From Tribonema minus (lineage: Eukaryota; Sar; Xanthophyceae; Tribonematales; Tribonemataceae), in assembly GCA_017506865.1 (NCBI GenBank), contig JAFCMP010000057.1, forward strand, positions 186,001-250,000: a stretch of DNA of 64,000 nt, in the 5' to 3' direction. Below, in pieces: positions 1 through 13,702 of the stretch (the stretch's first letter is position 1; every line of letters begins with the position of its first letter). Under the pieces are notes generated by a model that worked only from the letters and a program-made list of their open reading frames with translations, was not told the origin of the DNA and ran no database searches. The translations under genes were made by a program, and so were the position numbers.

Positions 1-468
1 CTGCGAACAGTGCTTTCCACACACGCAATGTACCCCAAGATGCTTTGGGCATTGTGGTTTTCGAAAAGCACAACAGAGTGCTGCGTCTTAAACAATGTTC
101 GCGCAGCGCCACCAGCCACAACCCACATCACACAAATGCAGGTATGAATAAACATGGACCACAGTGAGTCATAGATTGGTTCAGAGTTTCACCTGTTGCA
201 GCAGGCATGGTTGTATTGCCTCTGTACAGGCGCACATGACAAGGAGTACATTACTATGCCAAAGCTTGGGGTCATAGTGCGCAATTACGGGCAGGGTCAA
301 AATCACTATGCTGAAATTCTGCACCACGATGACGTGATGCATTCATCTGCTGGTGCTCAACATGTCACCGTATCACGCGGTTGACGACAGCATGGAACCT
401 TGTATTGTACCAACGGTTGCACAGCTCAATCATAGTAGCTCATGCATGCACAATATCCACTGACTTAC

Positions 469-2280
469 CGATAGACATGACCCCCAGGTTATCCTCGACG
501 TAAACCGGCGACCATCCTGCGGCACTCTGATGCACCTCCTGCCCAGTCAGACCCAGCATACGCGGCACACTGGGGCCGCATATGTCCACATCCAGCAATC
601 CCACCTATGGCAAGCATGACATGTAAAGTGCTGATTGTCATGAATATGGCTTGCAGCCGTGCGTATCATGAGTGCGTTCATGCCGTCAATCCTGTGATGA
701 ACATATTCGAAGAAGCCCGGTCAAGGGCGGCCGCATATTAGTGTTGCACACATTTGTACTGTTGTCGGTGCCTCGGCAACAAAAAGTTGATGAAAGTGGA
801 AGACGCAATGATCGAATGTATGGGTGCTCGGAGGAGCACATGAGCTCCTTGTGTGAGGCACGAGTCTGAATTCATCTGCAATTTTTTCGCTTTACAATCT
901 TATTCAAAATTACCATCAAGCGCGAGCATGAAGCAACTGTCCCAGTACTCAAGACGCTTGCATTTCATGCACACGTCTGACGTGCACACTGCACTGGACA
1001 GCAGAGCATTCTAGCAACAAGGATGGTAGTCCACTGATGAAGCACTGTCCTTCACCGACGACAGTGATGCGGAAAGCCTTACATATATATGCAGTGACAT
1101 GCGTGGATGCACACTCTATAAATAGCGTACATGTGATCAAGTGACTCTGCAAACATCTTTGCAGCCCTGAGTGGTATGGGTTGATGCTTCCAAAGTATCA
1201 AGTAGTAGGGGCTGTAGCCAACATCATAGAATGGTAGCATCTTGATGTCAAATCTGTACATGAATTGACTCCAGCTCAAGTGGCTCGCAAGAGAAGCAGT
1301 AGATGCCATATGTGCGCTGCCGGCAAGCAAACTCTATGCAAACGCGCGCTTAGGGAACTGTGGTACGGTATGTATATTCTTATGCATTGAGCGGCGCTGT
1401 GTGCCGCCCCATCAGGAAAGCACACACACAGCATACACAACAGCAGGTACACAGATGCAACGCGTACTAGCTCTTGCACCGCCAGTGACATGATCCTGCT
1501 GGGCATGTGCCGCTTATTGCTCTGTCGCCCCAATGCTAGCTTCACCGCATAGCGTGCCTACCAGCGTGTTCAAAAAAGTTTAATGCAATCACATGCAGCT
1601 TACCTGATGCCCCTGTGATGCTAATGCAAAGGCCAGCTGACAAGCCATCGTGCTCTTGCCTACGCCCCCCTTGCCGCTCAGCACCAGTACCGTATGCTTT
1701 ACATCTGCCAGCCTCGCAGCCACCTGTTGGATCGAAAGCACGACCATGGCAATAGGAGGTGAAGTGCGATGCCAATGCGGGCGCAAGTACAGTCTACCCG
1801 GTAATGATGCTTTGCTGCGATGGACACGCTCTGAAATCTTTGATGAAGCACATGAGTGGTGGTTCTTCGACAGGTATGCAAGCAGGTCGCCTCGGGATGG
1901 CCGCGGAACAAATCTGACTCGCGCTCACCGGTGGAGGCCTGATGACCTGATCGATCTCGCGAGGCAGCAGATGCGAATCAGCACCTGCTGCACACCAGAT
2001 CAAACAGAAACTGGGGCCGTCGACAGCAACGTGGAAAACACTCCGAGATCATCCGGAGCAAAAGTGCAAGCAGCACTTCACATCATCCCTTAGCCTTACT
2101 GCTTTAGAACCAGAGCTCCTTAACGCAACGTACCTGCGCAACGGATGGATCTGTCTGCTTCGCTGCTCCGCTGGCGCATGCTGCCTGGTTAGGGCAGCCT
2201 GCACAGGCACTGGCCTTCCCGGCCGCATCGCTCTGCGGCCCAACACATCCAGCGTTGGCGTTGGCGGGAACGGCGCTCAT
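469..2280 (-). CDS. NBP35: Host NBP35/NUBP1-type cytosolic Fe-S cluster assembly ATPase, 5' part (three exons)
   Basis: Three exons on the minus strand join in frame: 2280-2134, 1723-1604 and 604-469. Each intron has GT at the donor (gtacgt, gtaagc, gtaagt) and AG at the acceptor. Exon 1 carries the N-terminal four-cysteine signature of Nbp35 (C-x13-C-x2-C-x5-C, including [15 protein letters not shown]). Exon 2 carries the deviant Walker A motif GKGGVGKST. Exon 3 carries the switch region around [14 protein letters not shown] and continues to [12 protein letters not shown]. Nbp35 is a P-loop scaffold that, with Cfd1 where present, assembles [4Fe-4S] clusters for cytosolic and nuclear proteins. 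The ATG at 2280 is chosen because it precedes the Cys motif by only a few codons; an in-frame extension to 2352 is possible. The 3' exons lie beyond the left edge of the window. The gene is single-copy here and lies outside the duplicated arms. Confidence 0.93.
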
Positions 2281-2352
2281 GACGTCGCTGATTGCTGCTT
2301 TTTGTGAGGTGCAGGCTTTCAAGGACAAGGAAGCACCTTCTCCCTCCTCCAA

Positions 2353-3539
2353 GTCAGAACTTCAACTTACACTTGAACTTTGTAGGTGTGGAGTTGTTGA
2401 AGTAGCATCGCCGTGATGTGGATTTAACTTTTTCCCCCGTGTTTTGATGGTATATTCAGGCTGCCAACACTCAGCAGACTTGTGTCCGCGGTTTCACTTC
2501 AAGAGGTCAAGTAAACGCCAAGTGTCCTGCTGGTCATGTATCTTCAAGTAGGGACTAAACTGCTTTGCGTCTTGAAATTACGATGATTCCCCCGCATGAC
2601 ATGATAGCCTCCTCTTATTTCTGTGCTTGGCTCATCGATGTTCGCAAATTCAGGCCTGGTGAGTTTACTTGTTGTGATAAAGTCGACCTGTCTTCACCGT
2701 TGAGCGGCGCCGACACCCTCTGCCTTCCCATGATCTGATTGAAGTTCAAAAGCACTGCACCTACTTCAGCAGCGCCATGCCAGCCTGTTCATTCTACATG
2801 TGTTCGTCGCATGACCATACCGAAGGATTCGTATTTAAAAATTGGATTGTTGATTGTAACAAAGAAGTCCATGAAATTCAGCGTGACTGTCATTGGTTAA
2901 ATTGCGCAGCACTCAGTGGGCCTTAGCCTGCGATGATTTTGGAAGCAACTAGTGGCAATTTGTCGGCACTGATGCACACCTGCTTGCAAGCCTGCACTAT
3001 TTGAAACAAGTCGTGTTCCGAGTTTTTTTCAGTTACGTCAATGTAACGGTTGCTTTAGGGGTACGCACAACGGGCCCGCGTTCGTGTTTTTTTGGTGTGC
3101 CAAGCCAAGGTTCACTCTGCAGCCCACACGCCACCACCAGCACGATAGAGCGCCTCTACACTCGAGCCGACTAGCACCAATCATGGCTCGCAACCTGGTG
3201 TATATACCTACCAGTTCATGCTACCGTGTCATGTCACCAGCTCATACTTGGCAGTCGTACTTGTGGGTCATATTTGGGGGTCATACTGAGGGGGTCATAC
3301 TTGGTGGTCATAGTATTACTTATGTGGTTGTAATTGGGGGTCGTTCTTAGGGGTGGTACTTAGGGGTTATACCCGCCGGCGGGGTCACACTCATCGTGTG
3401 AGGGGTTGTATGCTCAAGTTGGGTGACTATTTTGTCTCTCTTTCTTATACTTCCACAGCATGCATATGATGTCCTCATATGCAGTCCATCATCAGGAAAA
3501 AGGGGTGGTCTCATTTCCTTATGAGACGCCACGTTTTTT
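2353..3539. other. Non-coding interval upstream of NBP35
   Basis: No convincing coding region is seen. It should hold the NBP35 promoter. Positions 3240-3370 hold a degenerate short tandem repeat built on gggtcatactt-like units of roughly 13-17 bp. It ends where duplicated block A begins. Confidence 0.6.
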
Positions 3540-5559
3540 TTTGCCGGCAAACCATCCGCCGTTGCCGTCGCCCGTCGATTTGCCGGCGATTTGCCAGAAT
3601 GTTCTGGGGCAAGTGTGCGGCGAGCGTAGTGAAAGCCGCTTGAGCCGGTGAATGCTAGCTGACTGCCGAGGTGTCGCCATTTGCATTTGCCGGCTGACGG
3701 GTATGAGAAATGCCAGATCATTGCTGATAAAGGGCTGACGGATGTTGAGGACCTGACAGCTGTGACTTGAGCTGAATTGTACACACAGCAAGAGTGCGCC
3801 TGGGCTGGAGCGATGCAGTGTTGCTGGCGTATGTGGCCTTGACCTTTCCAAAGTGCTGCATGCATGCAGTTCGCCAATTGCTGGACCCCACAGCTGAAGC
3901 TCTCCAACGGCCAGTCGATTGCCACCGTCTATGGTACTGCAGTACAACTCCAACGCCGGTCGATTGCCACCTTCAAGGGTACTGCAGCACAACACACGAG
4001 CAGAAATCGCGAATTTAATATCAGAGGCTACTAAGTGGGCAACTTGAAGTGGAGGCCAGGGACGCTGGCGTGCAGATTGTTTTTGTTTCTTATGCAGCTT
4101 TTGTCTTTTGCAAGCAGCTTTTGAGAGCACAACTGCAACAAGCCTTTGGGTGTTGAACAAAGTTCAGATGCTGCAGTTAAGAAAATGAAGCGTGCTGCGA
4201 CTTGAACAAAACACAGTTGACAAGATGGGTTTGAGCCAGACCCACTTGTGTGGTACTGGTGAGTAAAGCCTCACAGACCTGAAACCGTCACAGGGTCGAC
4301 ACTAGGAGATTCACAGCATTCCGGTCCATCCCGTGTTCTGTCACATTCTGGCAAGTGCATCCATTCTAGTGCAGTTCATTCCTGCACCTGTACCCATTCT
4401 GGGCTACTGTGCCCTGGCACCAGAACAGACCCAAACTACACAGAACAGATACTCTGGAGGACCAGAGTCTCAGTACCATTGTCGGCAAGTTCTAGTGCTA
4501 ATATACAGCCTGGTGTCACTGGCCACTGCCAGAGTGTTATGGCAGTCATTGCTTCATAGTGATTGCATTCCCGTGGCAGTCATTGCTTCATGATGAATGC
4601 TGTAGAGGGTTTGCAATGGCCGTGAACTGCGTAGCTGTGGCATTCACTGCAGTGCCATGGCAAGCAAATCCGTTACACAGTATATCCTTATCTATAGTAG
4701 TATACTTGAAGCAAAAAAGTGGAGGTGAATGCCACTGCAGCCGCCATTGTCAAATCGTCTACTGAGTTGAGGATAACCATTGTCCTTCTTGCTCTTCTGT
4801 GTGTGACCTAATAAAATGTGGTGCGCTTCAACTCTGAGAACGGCAAGCTTGTCAGCGAAAACTGAGCATATGCAAAGTATACTTATACCAAATGTGTTTT
4901 CAAGGACCTACTAGTAGGCAGACCCGATCTGGCTGCTCAAGGGCAACATCAGCTTATGTTAAACATACTGTGCCAGTTGCAGTATCCAGCGCTGGCATCT
5001 TTCACACCTACGCGTTAATTCTCTCAAATGACACCATCGTCAGGGTGACAAATCTTCAGCAAAGTGTGAGTACAACTTGAATACGAAAACCTTAAGGTCC
5101 ATGGTAATGGCTCTTGTTTACAGCCTGAGCATCCGCTGCATTTTTGCTTCACGGACACCCTTGCCCATCAAGTGCGCAGCTGCGTGGTACTTTGTTTTTA
5201 TTGCAAACGCGGGCTTGGCAGCCGCCATCCTGACTCCTTCGCTCTGACACACGGAACTGTCGCGTTTGGTGCGCACAACAGGTAATCTATTACTGAGAGC
5301 ATGCAACCTGCGCAGGCGTCAACTCGCTAGGAATGACTAATTAGTACCGTCGGTTTAAGATTCGCTGATCGCGTGCAGAGCTGGCGACATCAACGCACGG
5401 CAAATCCTGACTCTACCCCTTAGTATGATAATGAAAACTCTGAGGCTAGGCGCAGTCCTGTCCTGACCCTGACCTGTGCTAGTAGGACTCCTAAACCTGA
5501 CCCTAACTTCGACGACGCAGCGCGCGCATACACCACCAGCCGAGATGAGCAAGGCAGGA

Positions 5560-7330
5560 TGAGGGCTTGGGGTTGGCAACAGACAGCAGCGCTCCTCCAG
5601 ATCCAGAACACATATGTCATGACAGCTTGCAGGGTTGAAGTGTTATGCCGCTCAAGCGCTCAGCTGAGCCAGTGGCACCTGACTCAGTCTGGTAGCTGCT
5701 GCGATGCCGCCAGCTGCCCTGCAAGTTACAGACACATGCAGGCTTCACAAGCTACCAGCTCATCGCTTGCACAAGTTGTGCGTTCACCATCGGGGACCGC
5801 CACTCATGACAAATGGAATAGACAAAGTGAAGTGCCAGGCAAGGCGGCACTCGACTGAGCCAGCGGCACCCGCCCTGATCTGCTGCAACGTCGCCCGCTG
5901 CCACTGGCACTCAATTACGAACACGTATTGGCTTCATACCTTGCTAGCTCATCGCTTGCGCAGGCTGCACGTTCACCAGCGGCGACCACCAGTTATGAAA
6001 GTTCGTGAGCTGAAGTGGTACGTCAGACAAGCGCTGAGCCCGGCCAGCCTGCGGCACCCGGACCGAGCGTCCGCGCGGCCACTAGTTGCTGCACACGTCA
6101 CAAAGTTTAACGCACAAAGGTTTTCAAACCTATCTGCTCGTTGCTTGCAACAAGCTGCGCTATCACCACTGGCATCCGCCGGTTATGACAGCTCGCGGGA
6201 TTGAGTGTCCGGCAAGATGAGTCTTCGGCTGAGCCAGTGGCACCTGGCACTGAGCTGTTGCAACTTTGCCAGCTGCCACGCAAGTTACAACGCATATAGG
6301 CTTCAAATTACCGGCTCCTCGCTTGCACAAGCTGCGCGTTCACCATCTGCCCCCACCAATCATGACAGCCCGTGAGATTGAATGGCTATGCCAAACAGGC
6401 GCCCAGCTGGGCCAATGGCGTCCGCCCCACGCTGCTGCAACATCGCCAGCTGCCGCGCAGATTGCAGACACATGTAGGCCCCATGAATGACCAGCTCAGT
6501 GCTTGCGCAGGCTGCACGGTCATCAGCGGCATCTGCCGGTCATGACAGCTTGCGGCCCCGGGGGTTGAAGTGGTATAATAATCCCAGACTCTAGAGCTGT
6601 TGGACAAGCTCTCAGCTGAGCCAATGGCATCCGCCCGACTGTCCGACTGTGCCGCCGCCATTTGCTGCACAAGTTACAGCTACGTGTACATGAAAAACAT
6701 GCTCATTGGTTGCTTAGGCGGCGTGTTCACCAGTGGCATCCGCCGATCACGACAGCTTGCGAGGTTGAAGTGATATGGCGGACAAGTGCTCAGCTGAGCC
6801 AATTGCACCCGGCGCCGGAGCCTCTGCGCCGCCGGAAGTTGCCGCACATGTTACAGGGACAAGCATGTCCCATGAATGACCATCTCGTTGCTTGCACAAA
6901 CTGCGCGTTCACTTCCGGTTACCGCTGGTCATGACAGCTCAAGTGTTGAAGTGCTACTCCAGCGTGAGACAAGCGCTCAGCGGAGCCAGTGGCGTTTGAG
7001 CAGGAGCTGCTGCGATGTCGCCGGTCGCCACTCAAGTTACAGACACATGCATGTTTCATACACATCATCGCTTGCACAAGCTGCGCAATTCACAGTCGGC
7101 GGCTACCAGTCATCACAGCTCCCTGATTTGGATTGCTATGCCATGGCAGGGAAGTGTTAGCTGAGCCAATGACACCCGACCCGAGCGTCCGCGACGCCGC
7201 CAGTTGCGGCACAAGTTACAGGTACATGCATGGAGGCTTCAAGTTCTCAAATTACCGATTTGTCGCTTGCACAAACAAGCTGAGCTTTCACTTAGTCCAA
7301 TCATTATGGCGGTTTCTGCTAGCGATATCT
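5560..7330 (+). repeat. Satellite with units of about 240 bp (about 7-8 diverged copies)
   Basis: A recurring unit contains a ctgagccagtggcac-like start, a gcaagttacagacacatg-like middle, then cgcttgcacaagctgcgcgttcacc and a catgacagctcg-like end. Copies are diverged and some are truncated. Reading frames running through it are by-products of the repeat. The inverted copy lies at 47080-48860. Confidence 0.75.
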
Positions 7331-8552
7331 GGTACTACGGAAGGGTGGCTCCCCAGTACATCAGGCCCACACATCCCCATAGGGTTTAAGTTTATGCACC
7401 TGATCCATTCTCTCGATACTGTAAAGTGACCAGTCATGCCCCTGCCCCTGCTTCATACATAAACCTTCATGTGCCTAATACCTGGCTCTCACGGAGGAGT
7501 CTGCCAGGGCCATAGGCTACTGGCATGGAGCGACTCGAGAGTGCGACACACGCAAAGCAAGCAATTGCAGAAGGAGATCTGAAAGTAAATCTCTCACCAT
7601 TCACTGTGTATAGTCAGCATCCACGAACGACGGCAATAGTAGTTCAGGCGTGCATGTCAGTGTACCAGTAACAAGCACCTGAACGACGGCGCCAAAAAAT
7701 CGGGCAAGTAACAGCAACCAAAGCACATGTGCGAAGGTGCCAGCGTGAACAGCACCGACAACTCAAATAGACTAAGTGTACAACTGTTACAGTGTGAGCA
7801 ACAGGATCAGCAGCCACAAATGCACGGAATCATTACGCAGCGCAAGACCACCAAGCTTCAGTTTCAAATAACAACCATGTCAATGTACGTAGAGCTCAAT
7901 TCCATGGACTCAGTGCCTGCACTTAATATCCTCCATAAAATTCAATATAGTTGCTCCATCGCTGCCACCGCTGCAAGCACTATGTGCTCTAATTGTAAGC
8001 TTCGTCTACCTGCATTTCACAGAACAGTTCTGCCCACGCCCTGCACAGCTTACGGGTGCCGAAACGACTGTGTCACATCAAGAGCGCGGCAGTTGAGCAA
8101 TATGTAGCACACGCTCAGCCTCCGTCCAATCACTGTACACTCTCCAGTGCCTCCAGGCAGATCCGCATGCATCTCACCAACACCGACACAACCGCCAGCA
8201 TCTGCGAGTGCCGCTGCTTGTCGCGCTTGTAGACAACAAACCAGAACCTGGGTTGTGATGGTGAGGTTTGCGAAACTAGGTACAGACACCAAAACACCCT
8301 GTCTGTGTACGGAACAAATCAAGTTATAGCTGCCTTTGCCGTTTGCACCAACTCATCACTCCACAACAGTTACTCTGAATCAAGGCGAAACGTACACTTC
8401 TGCATAGCGCCGCTAGCGTTACACTTCTTACCGTCACGGTGGCTGACATGAAGGCAAAGACATGAACGAGCTGGAGATCATAGCACATACTGTGCTGCTT
8501 GCGCTTCAAGACTGTTGCAACGTAGCTCCCGTTCCTCCTGCTCGATCATTGC

Positions 8553-8813
8553 TTACGCCTCTGGCCAGCCGGCGACCATCGCCACGGTGAGTGCGAGACT
8601 GCGCATCGCTGCGATTGTTTCAGCAGCACGAGGGTCACACCCGGCGGTGATGTCAATGATCACCCGCTCAATAACGACCTTGAGCTCGTGCACTTGTGCG
8701 TTCTCATCTCCATGGTAGCAGGTGGTGGGCAGTGTGAGCTCACACAACTTATTGACGTCCTTCACAACCGGGTCGTACTGCCACAGAAAGTGGTAATTCC
8801 GTTGCAATGCCAT
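8553..8813 (-). CDS. Conserved 86-codon reading frame in block A (partner 45603-45863)
   Basis: An ATG-initiated open frame is kept intact in both arms, with two amino-acid differences (Asp/Lys and Gly/Glu) between copies. The predicted product is mostly helical, with an alternating hydrophobic stretch around VHELKVVIERVIIDIT. No family is recognised. It could be one exon of a gene whose other exons are not visible, or a chance frame in a duplicated repeat; the high identity of the arms gives little power to separate these. Confidence 0.25.
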   Translation of the reverse strand: MALQRNYHFLWQYDPVVKDVNKLCELTLPTTCYHGDENAQVHELKVVIERVIIDITAGCDPRAAETIAAMRSLALTVAMVAGWPEA

Positions 8814-10869
8814 GTACTTTTGTTATTTTCGCTTCGCAAGGGGCGCGAAAAGCCCTCTCTTTGGATGTGCACTCAATGCAACATTCCTTCTCCGAAGAGA
8901 GACTCAAACGCAAACAGGCTTCCCCCTCTTCACACTACCACCAACACCCCACAACCAAACCCAACTTAGGGTTGCCCAGCCGTGAGGCACACTTGTCCCA
9001 TCTTGGAAAAGATTTATGCAGGCCTGGGTCGCCTTTGACAGCGCCCAGAACTGAGGACCATGCTGACACGTCTGATTCATGCCTCTAGGCAAAATGATCA
9101 CTGGGCACCAGGCACCGGTGCTAAGGGTATCAATGCTGTTGCTACGACGAGTCCGACCCAACCCCAACAAACCCCACCCACTGGTTTAACCCTGATCGGT
9201 CCCCACTACCATGCTGCACCAAAGTGCCTAAGCTACTACCTCTACACGACCAGACCCACTTTAAGGCCTCCCGTGTCTCTGCCAAAATGGTCCTAACCGT
9301 GAACAGCTTTGTGCAGGCCTGGGCTACTGGTAGCAGCGCCCAGAACTGAGGACAATGGTCATGGATCACTAAGTGCCAGGCACTGGTGCTGCAAAGGCTG
9401 ATGCTGTCACTAAAGCAAGCATATCTACTAAACCCCGCCCTTGTATTTGCTAGACTAAGTGTTACCCCCCCCGGTTTCCCCGGCCGCACACTGGAACCCC
9501 TGCTGCGAACTCCTTCCTCCTGCTGCTCCTGCTCCTGCTCCTCCGCGCCCGTCCCGCCAAGCAGCTGCCGCCGCCTGCCCCGTCGCCGCGCACAGGCGCC
9601 GCTCTCTAACCACATTCCTTGGACAACACTCCGCAGAGTTGTATGACTAACAATCAAGGGTGCCGCGAGACCCCAAGATAGTGTCCTTGTGTCGGTTGTG
9701 GGTTGAAGGCGTGCGCCATTGCCGGCCGCAGGGACGGCGGCGGAGAGGCTCCGGGCTTCGACGTTGTGGTTGCAGGTGTAACAGTTGATGGTTGCGTTGA
9801 TGATCTTGGCGCAGCAGGCAGCAGGCTTGACACTCGGTCGCTGCGTCGGTGTCGGCCACCAAGCAAGCGAAGCCGCCACCTGCCTGCGCCGCCGTCGCCG
9901 CATCGCTAACCCTCCCCACGGACAAGACTCTGAAAGAGTGTGTGTAACAACAATCAAGGGTACCGCTAGGTCCCGAGATAGTGTCCAGATGCATGTACTC
10001 CATTTGGCAACCCAGCATGTACGCACCTGCGCCTCCGCGTACATGGCTTCGTGAATGCGACTGAGCGTGATCGCCAGGATCCTCATGTCGTCTTGATTGA
10101 ATTTCCTTGCACGACCTTACACAGGCGCAGAATGATGGTGTTGAGCTGTGCCTTGTCGTCTCCTTCCCACTCGTCAAACGCTGTATGTTTGTTCTATACC
10201 AGTGGACGGAGTAGTTCCTCCGGGGAAGGGTGCGTGGGTTGTACGCACTCGTACGCATCTGACAAGACGCCGCCACTTAGTAATACCTCGAAGTCGTTAA
10301 ACCGTGCACGTTCACGTCGATGAGTCTCAGACTGTCAGACGGGGCGGGTGGTGGTGGTGGTGGTGGTGATGTGTCCACGGTCTGGCTCCTCTCCTTCCTG
10401 CAAGGCGTGCAGCCTGGGTCGCTTGCTGTAGCGGGCGGCTTGTGGACACGCAGGAAGCGGCAATTGACCAGAAAATGGTGTCCGCTGCAACCAACACTTG
10501 ATGACCGTGCGCCACATGGTACCTCTATCCTCCGATGCACCAGGCACCACGCACCTGCACTGTGCTGAAGCGATCGCAGGGCCTGCCAGTGGTGAAGCTG
10601 AGCTGAGCTGCACCTCTCTCGATCAGCTGAGACCAGACACTCGCTGATGAGAATGTGGCGATACCGTGGTCATCCTGATGCTGCTGCAGAGCGCACATAA
10701 TCATCTCGGCGCTGCCGTTAAAGCTGTCTCCATCCAGCCACACCAAGCACAGGTCAGGGCGCCCTTGTTGAACTGACTACCGCTGTTCCCGGCCGCTGTT
10801 TGTCTGCCGCTGATTAAGCCTGCACCGTGAAGCGATGTTACCGCCGCAGCGTACCGTTGCTGTCATCAA

Positions 10870-12632
10870 GGCGGTTACACCTGAGTCCTGAACATCTGCG
10901 GCAGGACAGCACAGCGCTATACATCGTTTGCGATTTGCGATTTGCGATTACACCTGAGTCCTGAACATGGACAGCATACTATTAGACAGCATAGACTATT
11001 AGCGCTTAACGTCGTTTGCGGTTTGCGATTTGCGATTAGTCCTGAGTCCTGCAACCTGCGGAGACAGCAAAGCGCTATACATCGTTTGCTGTTTGCGATT
11101 TGCGATTAGACCTGAGTACTCAGTCCTGAACATCTGCAGCAGGACAGCAAAGCGCTATAGTTTTACGTCGTTTGCGGTTTGCGATTTGCGATCAGACCTG
11201 AGTTCTGGAACCTGCGAAGAGAGCAAAGCGCTGAACGTCGTTTGCAATTTGCGATTTGCGATTAGACTTGAGTCCTGAACATCTGCTGCTTGATCAGGAC
11301 AGCAAAGCGCTATACGTCGTTTGCGGTTTGCGATTTGCGATTAGACCTGAGTCCTGAACATCTGCGGCAGGACAGCATAGCGCTTAAGGTCGTTTGCGGT
11401 AGTTTTACGTCGTTTGCGGTTTGCGATTTGCGATCAGACCTGAGTTCTGGAACCTGCGAAGAGAGCAAAGCGCTGAACGTCGTTTGCAATTTGCGATTTG
11501 CGATTAGACTTGAGTCCTGAACATCTGCTGCTTGATCAGGACAGCAAAGCGCTATACGTCGTTTGCGGTTTGCGATTTGCGATTAGACCTGAGTCCTGAA
11601 CATCTGCGGCAGGACAGCATAGCGCTTAAGGTCGTTTGCGGTTTGCGATTTGCGATTACACCTGAGTCCTGAACATGGACAGCATAGACAGCATAGCGCT
11701 TAACGTCGTTTGCGGTTTGCGGTTTACGATTTGCGATTGCACCTGAGTCCTGAACATGGACAGCAAAGCGCTATACGTCGTTTGCGGTTTGCGATTTGCG
11801 ATTAGACCTGAGTCCTGAACATCTGCGGCAGGACAGCATAGCGCTTAAGGTCGTTTGCGGTTTGCGATTTGCGATTACACCTGAGTCCTGAACATGGACA
11901 GCATAGACAGCACAGCGCTTAACGTCGTTTGCGGTTTGCGATTTGCGATTTGCGATTGCACCTGAGTCCTGAACATGGACAGCATACTATTAGACAGGCG
12001 ATTTGCGATTTGCGATTGCACCTGAGTCCTGAACATGGACAGCATACTATTAGACAGCATAGCGCTTAACGTCGTTTGCGGTTTGCGATTTGCGATCAGA
12101 CCTGAGTTCTGCAACCTGTGGAGACAGCAAAGCGCTGAACGTCGTTTGCAATTTGCGATTTGCGATTAGACTTGAGTCCTGAACATCTGCTGCATGACCA
12201 GGACAGCAAAGCGCTATACGTCGTTTGCGGTTTGCGATTTGCGACTACACCTGTCAGTGAGTCCTGAACATCTGCGGCAGGACAGCACAACTCTATACAT
12301 CGTTTGCGGTTTGCGATTTGCGATTACACCTGAGTCCTGAACATGGACAGCATAGACAGCATAGCGCTTAACGTCGTTTGCGGTTTGCGATTTGCGACTA
12401 CACCTGAGTCCTGCACCCTGCGGAGACAGCAAAGGCCTAATAGACTACAGTAGTCTATACGTCGTTTGCGGTTCGCGATTTTCGATTAGACCTGAGTCCT
12501 GAACATCTGCGGCATGACAGCAAAGCACAACACATCGTTTGCGGTTTGCGATTTGCGATTAGGCCTGAGTGCTGCAACCTGCGGAGGCAGCAAAGCGCTA
12601 TACGTCGTTTGCGGTTTGCGATTTGCGATTAG
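10870..12632 (+). repeat. Heptamer-containing satellite array, unit about 70-85 bp
   Basis: About 20 units. Each has a core of three heptamers (TTTGCGG, TTTGCGA, TTTGCGA), then a segment with cctgagtcctgaacat, a variable gcagcagg/tggacagc part and an AGCGCT-containing end leading to acgtcg before the next core. Some units are locally duplicated as larger blocks (for example 11160-11380 with 11400-11620). No gene is supported. Confidence 0.85.
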
Positions 12633-13441
12633 CCAGCGAGCGCATGGTATACATTCTCGAACGTGCACCATACTGCACCGGGTGTCCCCTTTGAATTTAC
12701 GCTGCCCACAGAACAAGGCCTCCAGGACACAGGTGACACCCTCGCTCGCTGAGCAAGACACAGAAATTGGCAAAACCTCTTTCCGTAGCAAAGCGTTTTG
12801 AGTGAGGTACAACGCTCGCCAGAATTTCTGCCGGTCCTCGATGCCATGTTTGCAGGCCACCAATAAGAAAGGTTTGGTGTTAAACTTAGGCTGGCGCTGA
12901 CTGTTATGTGGTGTCAATGCATTGGGTTTGGTATGGGACTGATGCGGGAACCCGACACTAAGCCTACCTCACCAGTTACTGGTAGTTTGTTGTCTTGTCC
13001 GCTTCTCATTTTACAAACTCAACCACTGAACCCACATTCTGCTCTTCGTTTCACAAACTGAAATACTGAACACATGAATCGTCACTTCAGTTTCTACAGC
13101 GGCAAAAAAGTTTGGGGTACAGACAACACTCCTGTGATACTCACAACTGAAAAACAGCAAAGCTGACCACAAATGTGTAACCAAACCATCAAGAGTCCAC
13201 AAACTGCTACGATGCATCCAAGACTTTGCCTACATTCATCACTACAACACAAAAAAACAAAAAGCGTTTTGGTCGAGGGACGACGCTCCTCAGATAGTTT
13301 TTTACCAAACCTGGTACACCCTCCGCAAATATGCACCGTAAGCATTCACTCGGGACATAGTGCTAGCGAGAGGGAGCGCATGGCATACATCTTTCTGAGC
13401 GTGAACTATCAAAATGCTGCAGCTCTTTGAAATTGGGCTAC

Positions 13442-13702
13442 TCACCAACAGAGACCTCCAGGGCAGAGACGACGGTCACTGCGCCATCTGCAGGGGAACC
13501 TAAGAATGCATGCAACGCATACAACACCCATCTCACCTGCAGCCGCGATACCGCCAGCGCCACTGCCAGTGCCAGCTTCGGCTAGCGCAGCAACTGAGGG
13601 ACAAGACAAGACAGGGCAGAAGGCACCACGAGCAGGCAGGGCAACGGGATCAGCCATGGATGCGCATGGTGTGGTTGGTGTATATGCAAAATAAGCTGGC
13701 AA
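13442..13702 (-). other. ORF-like region in block B, function not recognised
   Basis: Open frames on both strands are conserved with B' (56345-56693) but are Ala/Pro/Gly-rich with no recognisable motif. Probably non-coding or intronic. Confidence 0.2.

Larger units (their letters stand above)
3540..12633 (+). repeat. Block A of a large inverted segmental duplication (partner A' at 41940-50862)
   Basis: The sequence from about 3540 to 12633 reappears on the opposite strand at 41940-50862. Paired positions sum to about 54,400 through most of the block (for example 5858 with 48560, 8322 with 46094, 10086 with 44325). By eye the copies are about 99% identical: an 86-codon reading frame at 8553-8813 and its partner at 45603-45863 differ at only two residues. 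The content is mostly non-coding: short minisatellites (3920-4000), a 240-bp-class satellite (5.56-7.33 kb), ORF-like fragments (8.0-10.7 kb) and a heptamer-based satellite (10.87-12.63 kb). The left edge lies beside a T-run followed by ttgccggcaaacc; the right edge is inside the satellite. Confidence 0.85.

Noticed and set aside
9142..10086. Long minus-strand frame of 314 codons in block A (395 codons at 44325-45512)
   Set aside because: The two copies differ in length through an indel, composition is repeat-like, another frame is equally open, and no domain is visible.
10870..12632. CRISPR-like alternation of conserved repeat and variable linker
   Set aside because: Linkers are themselves repeated and related, the unit is a diverging tandem satellite, and the context is eukaryotic with no cas genes.
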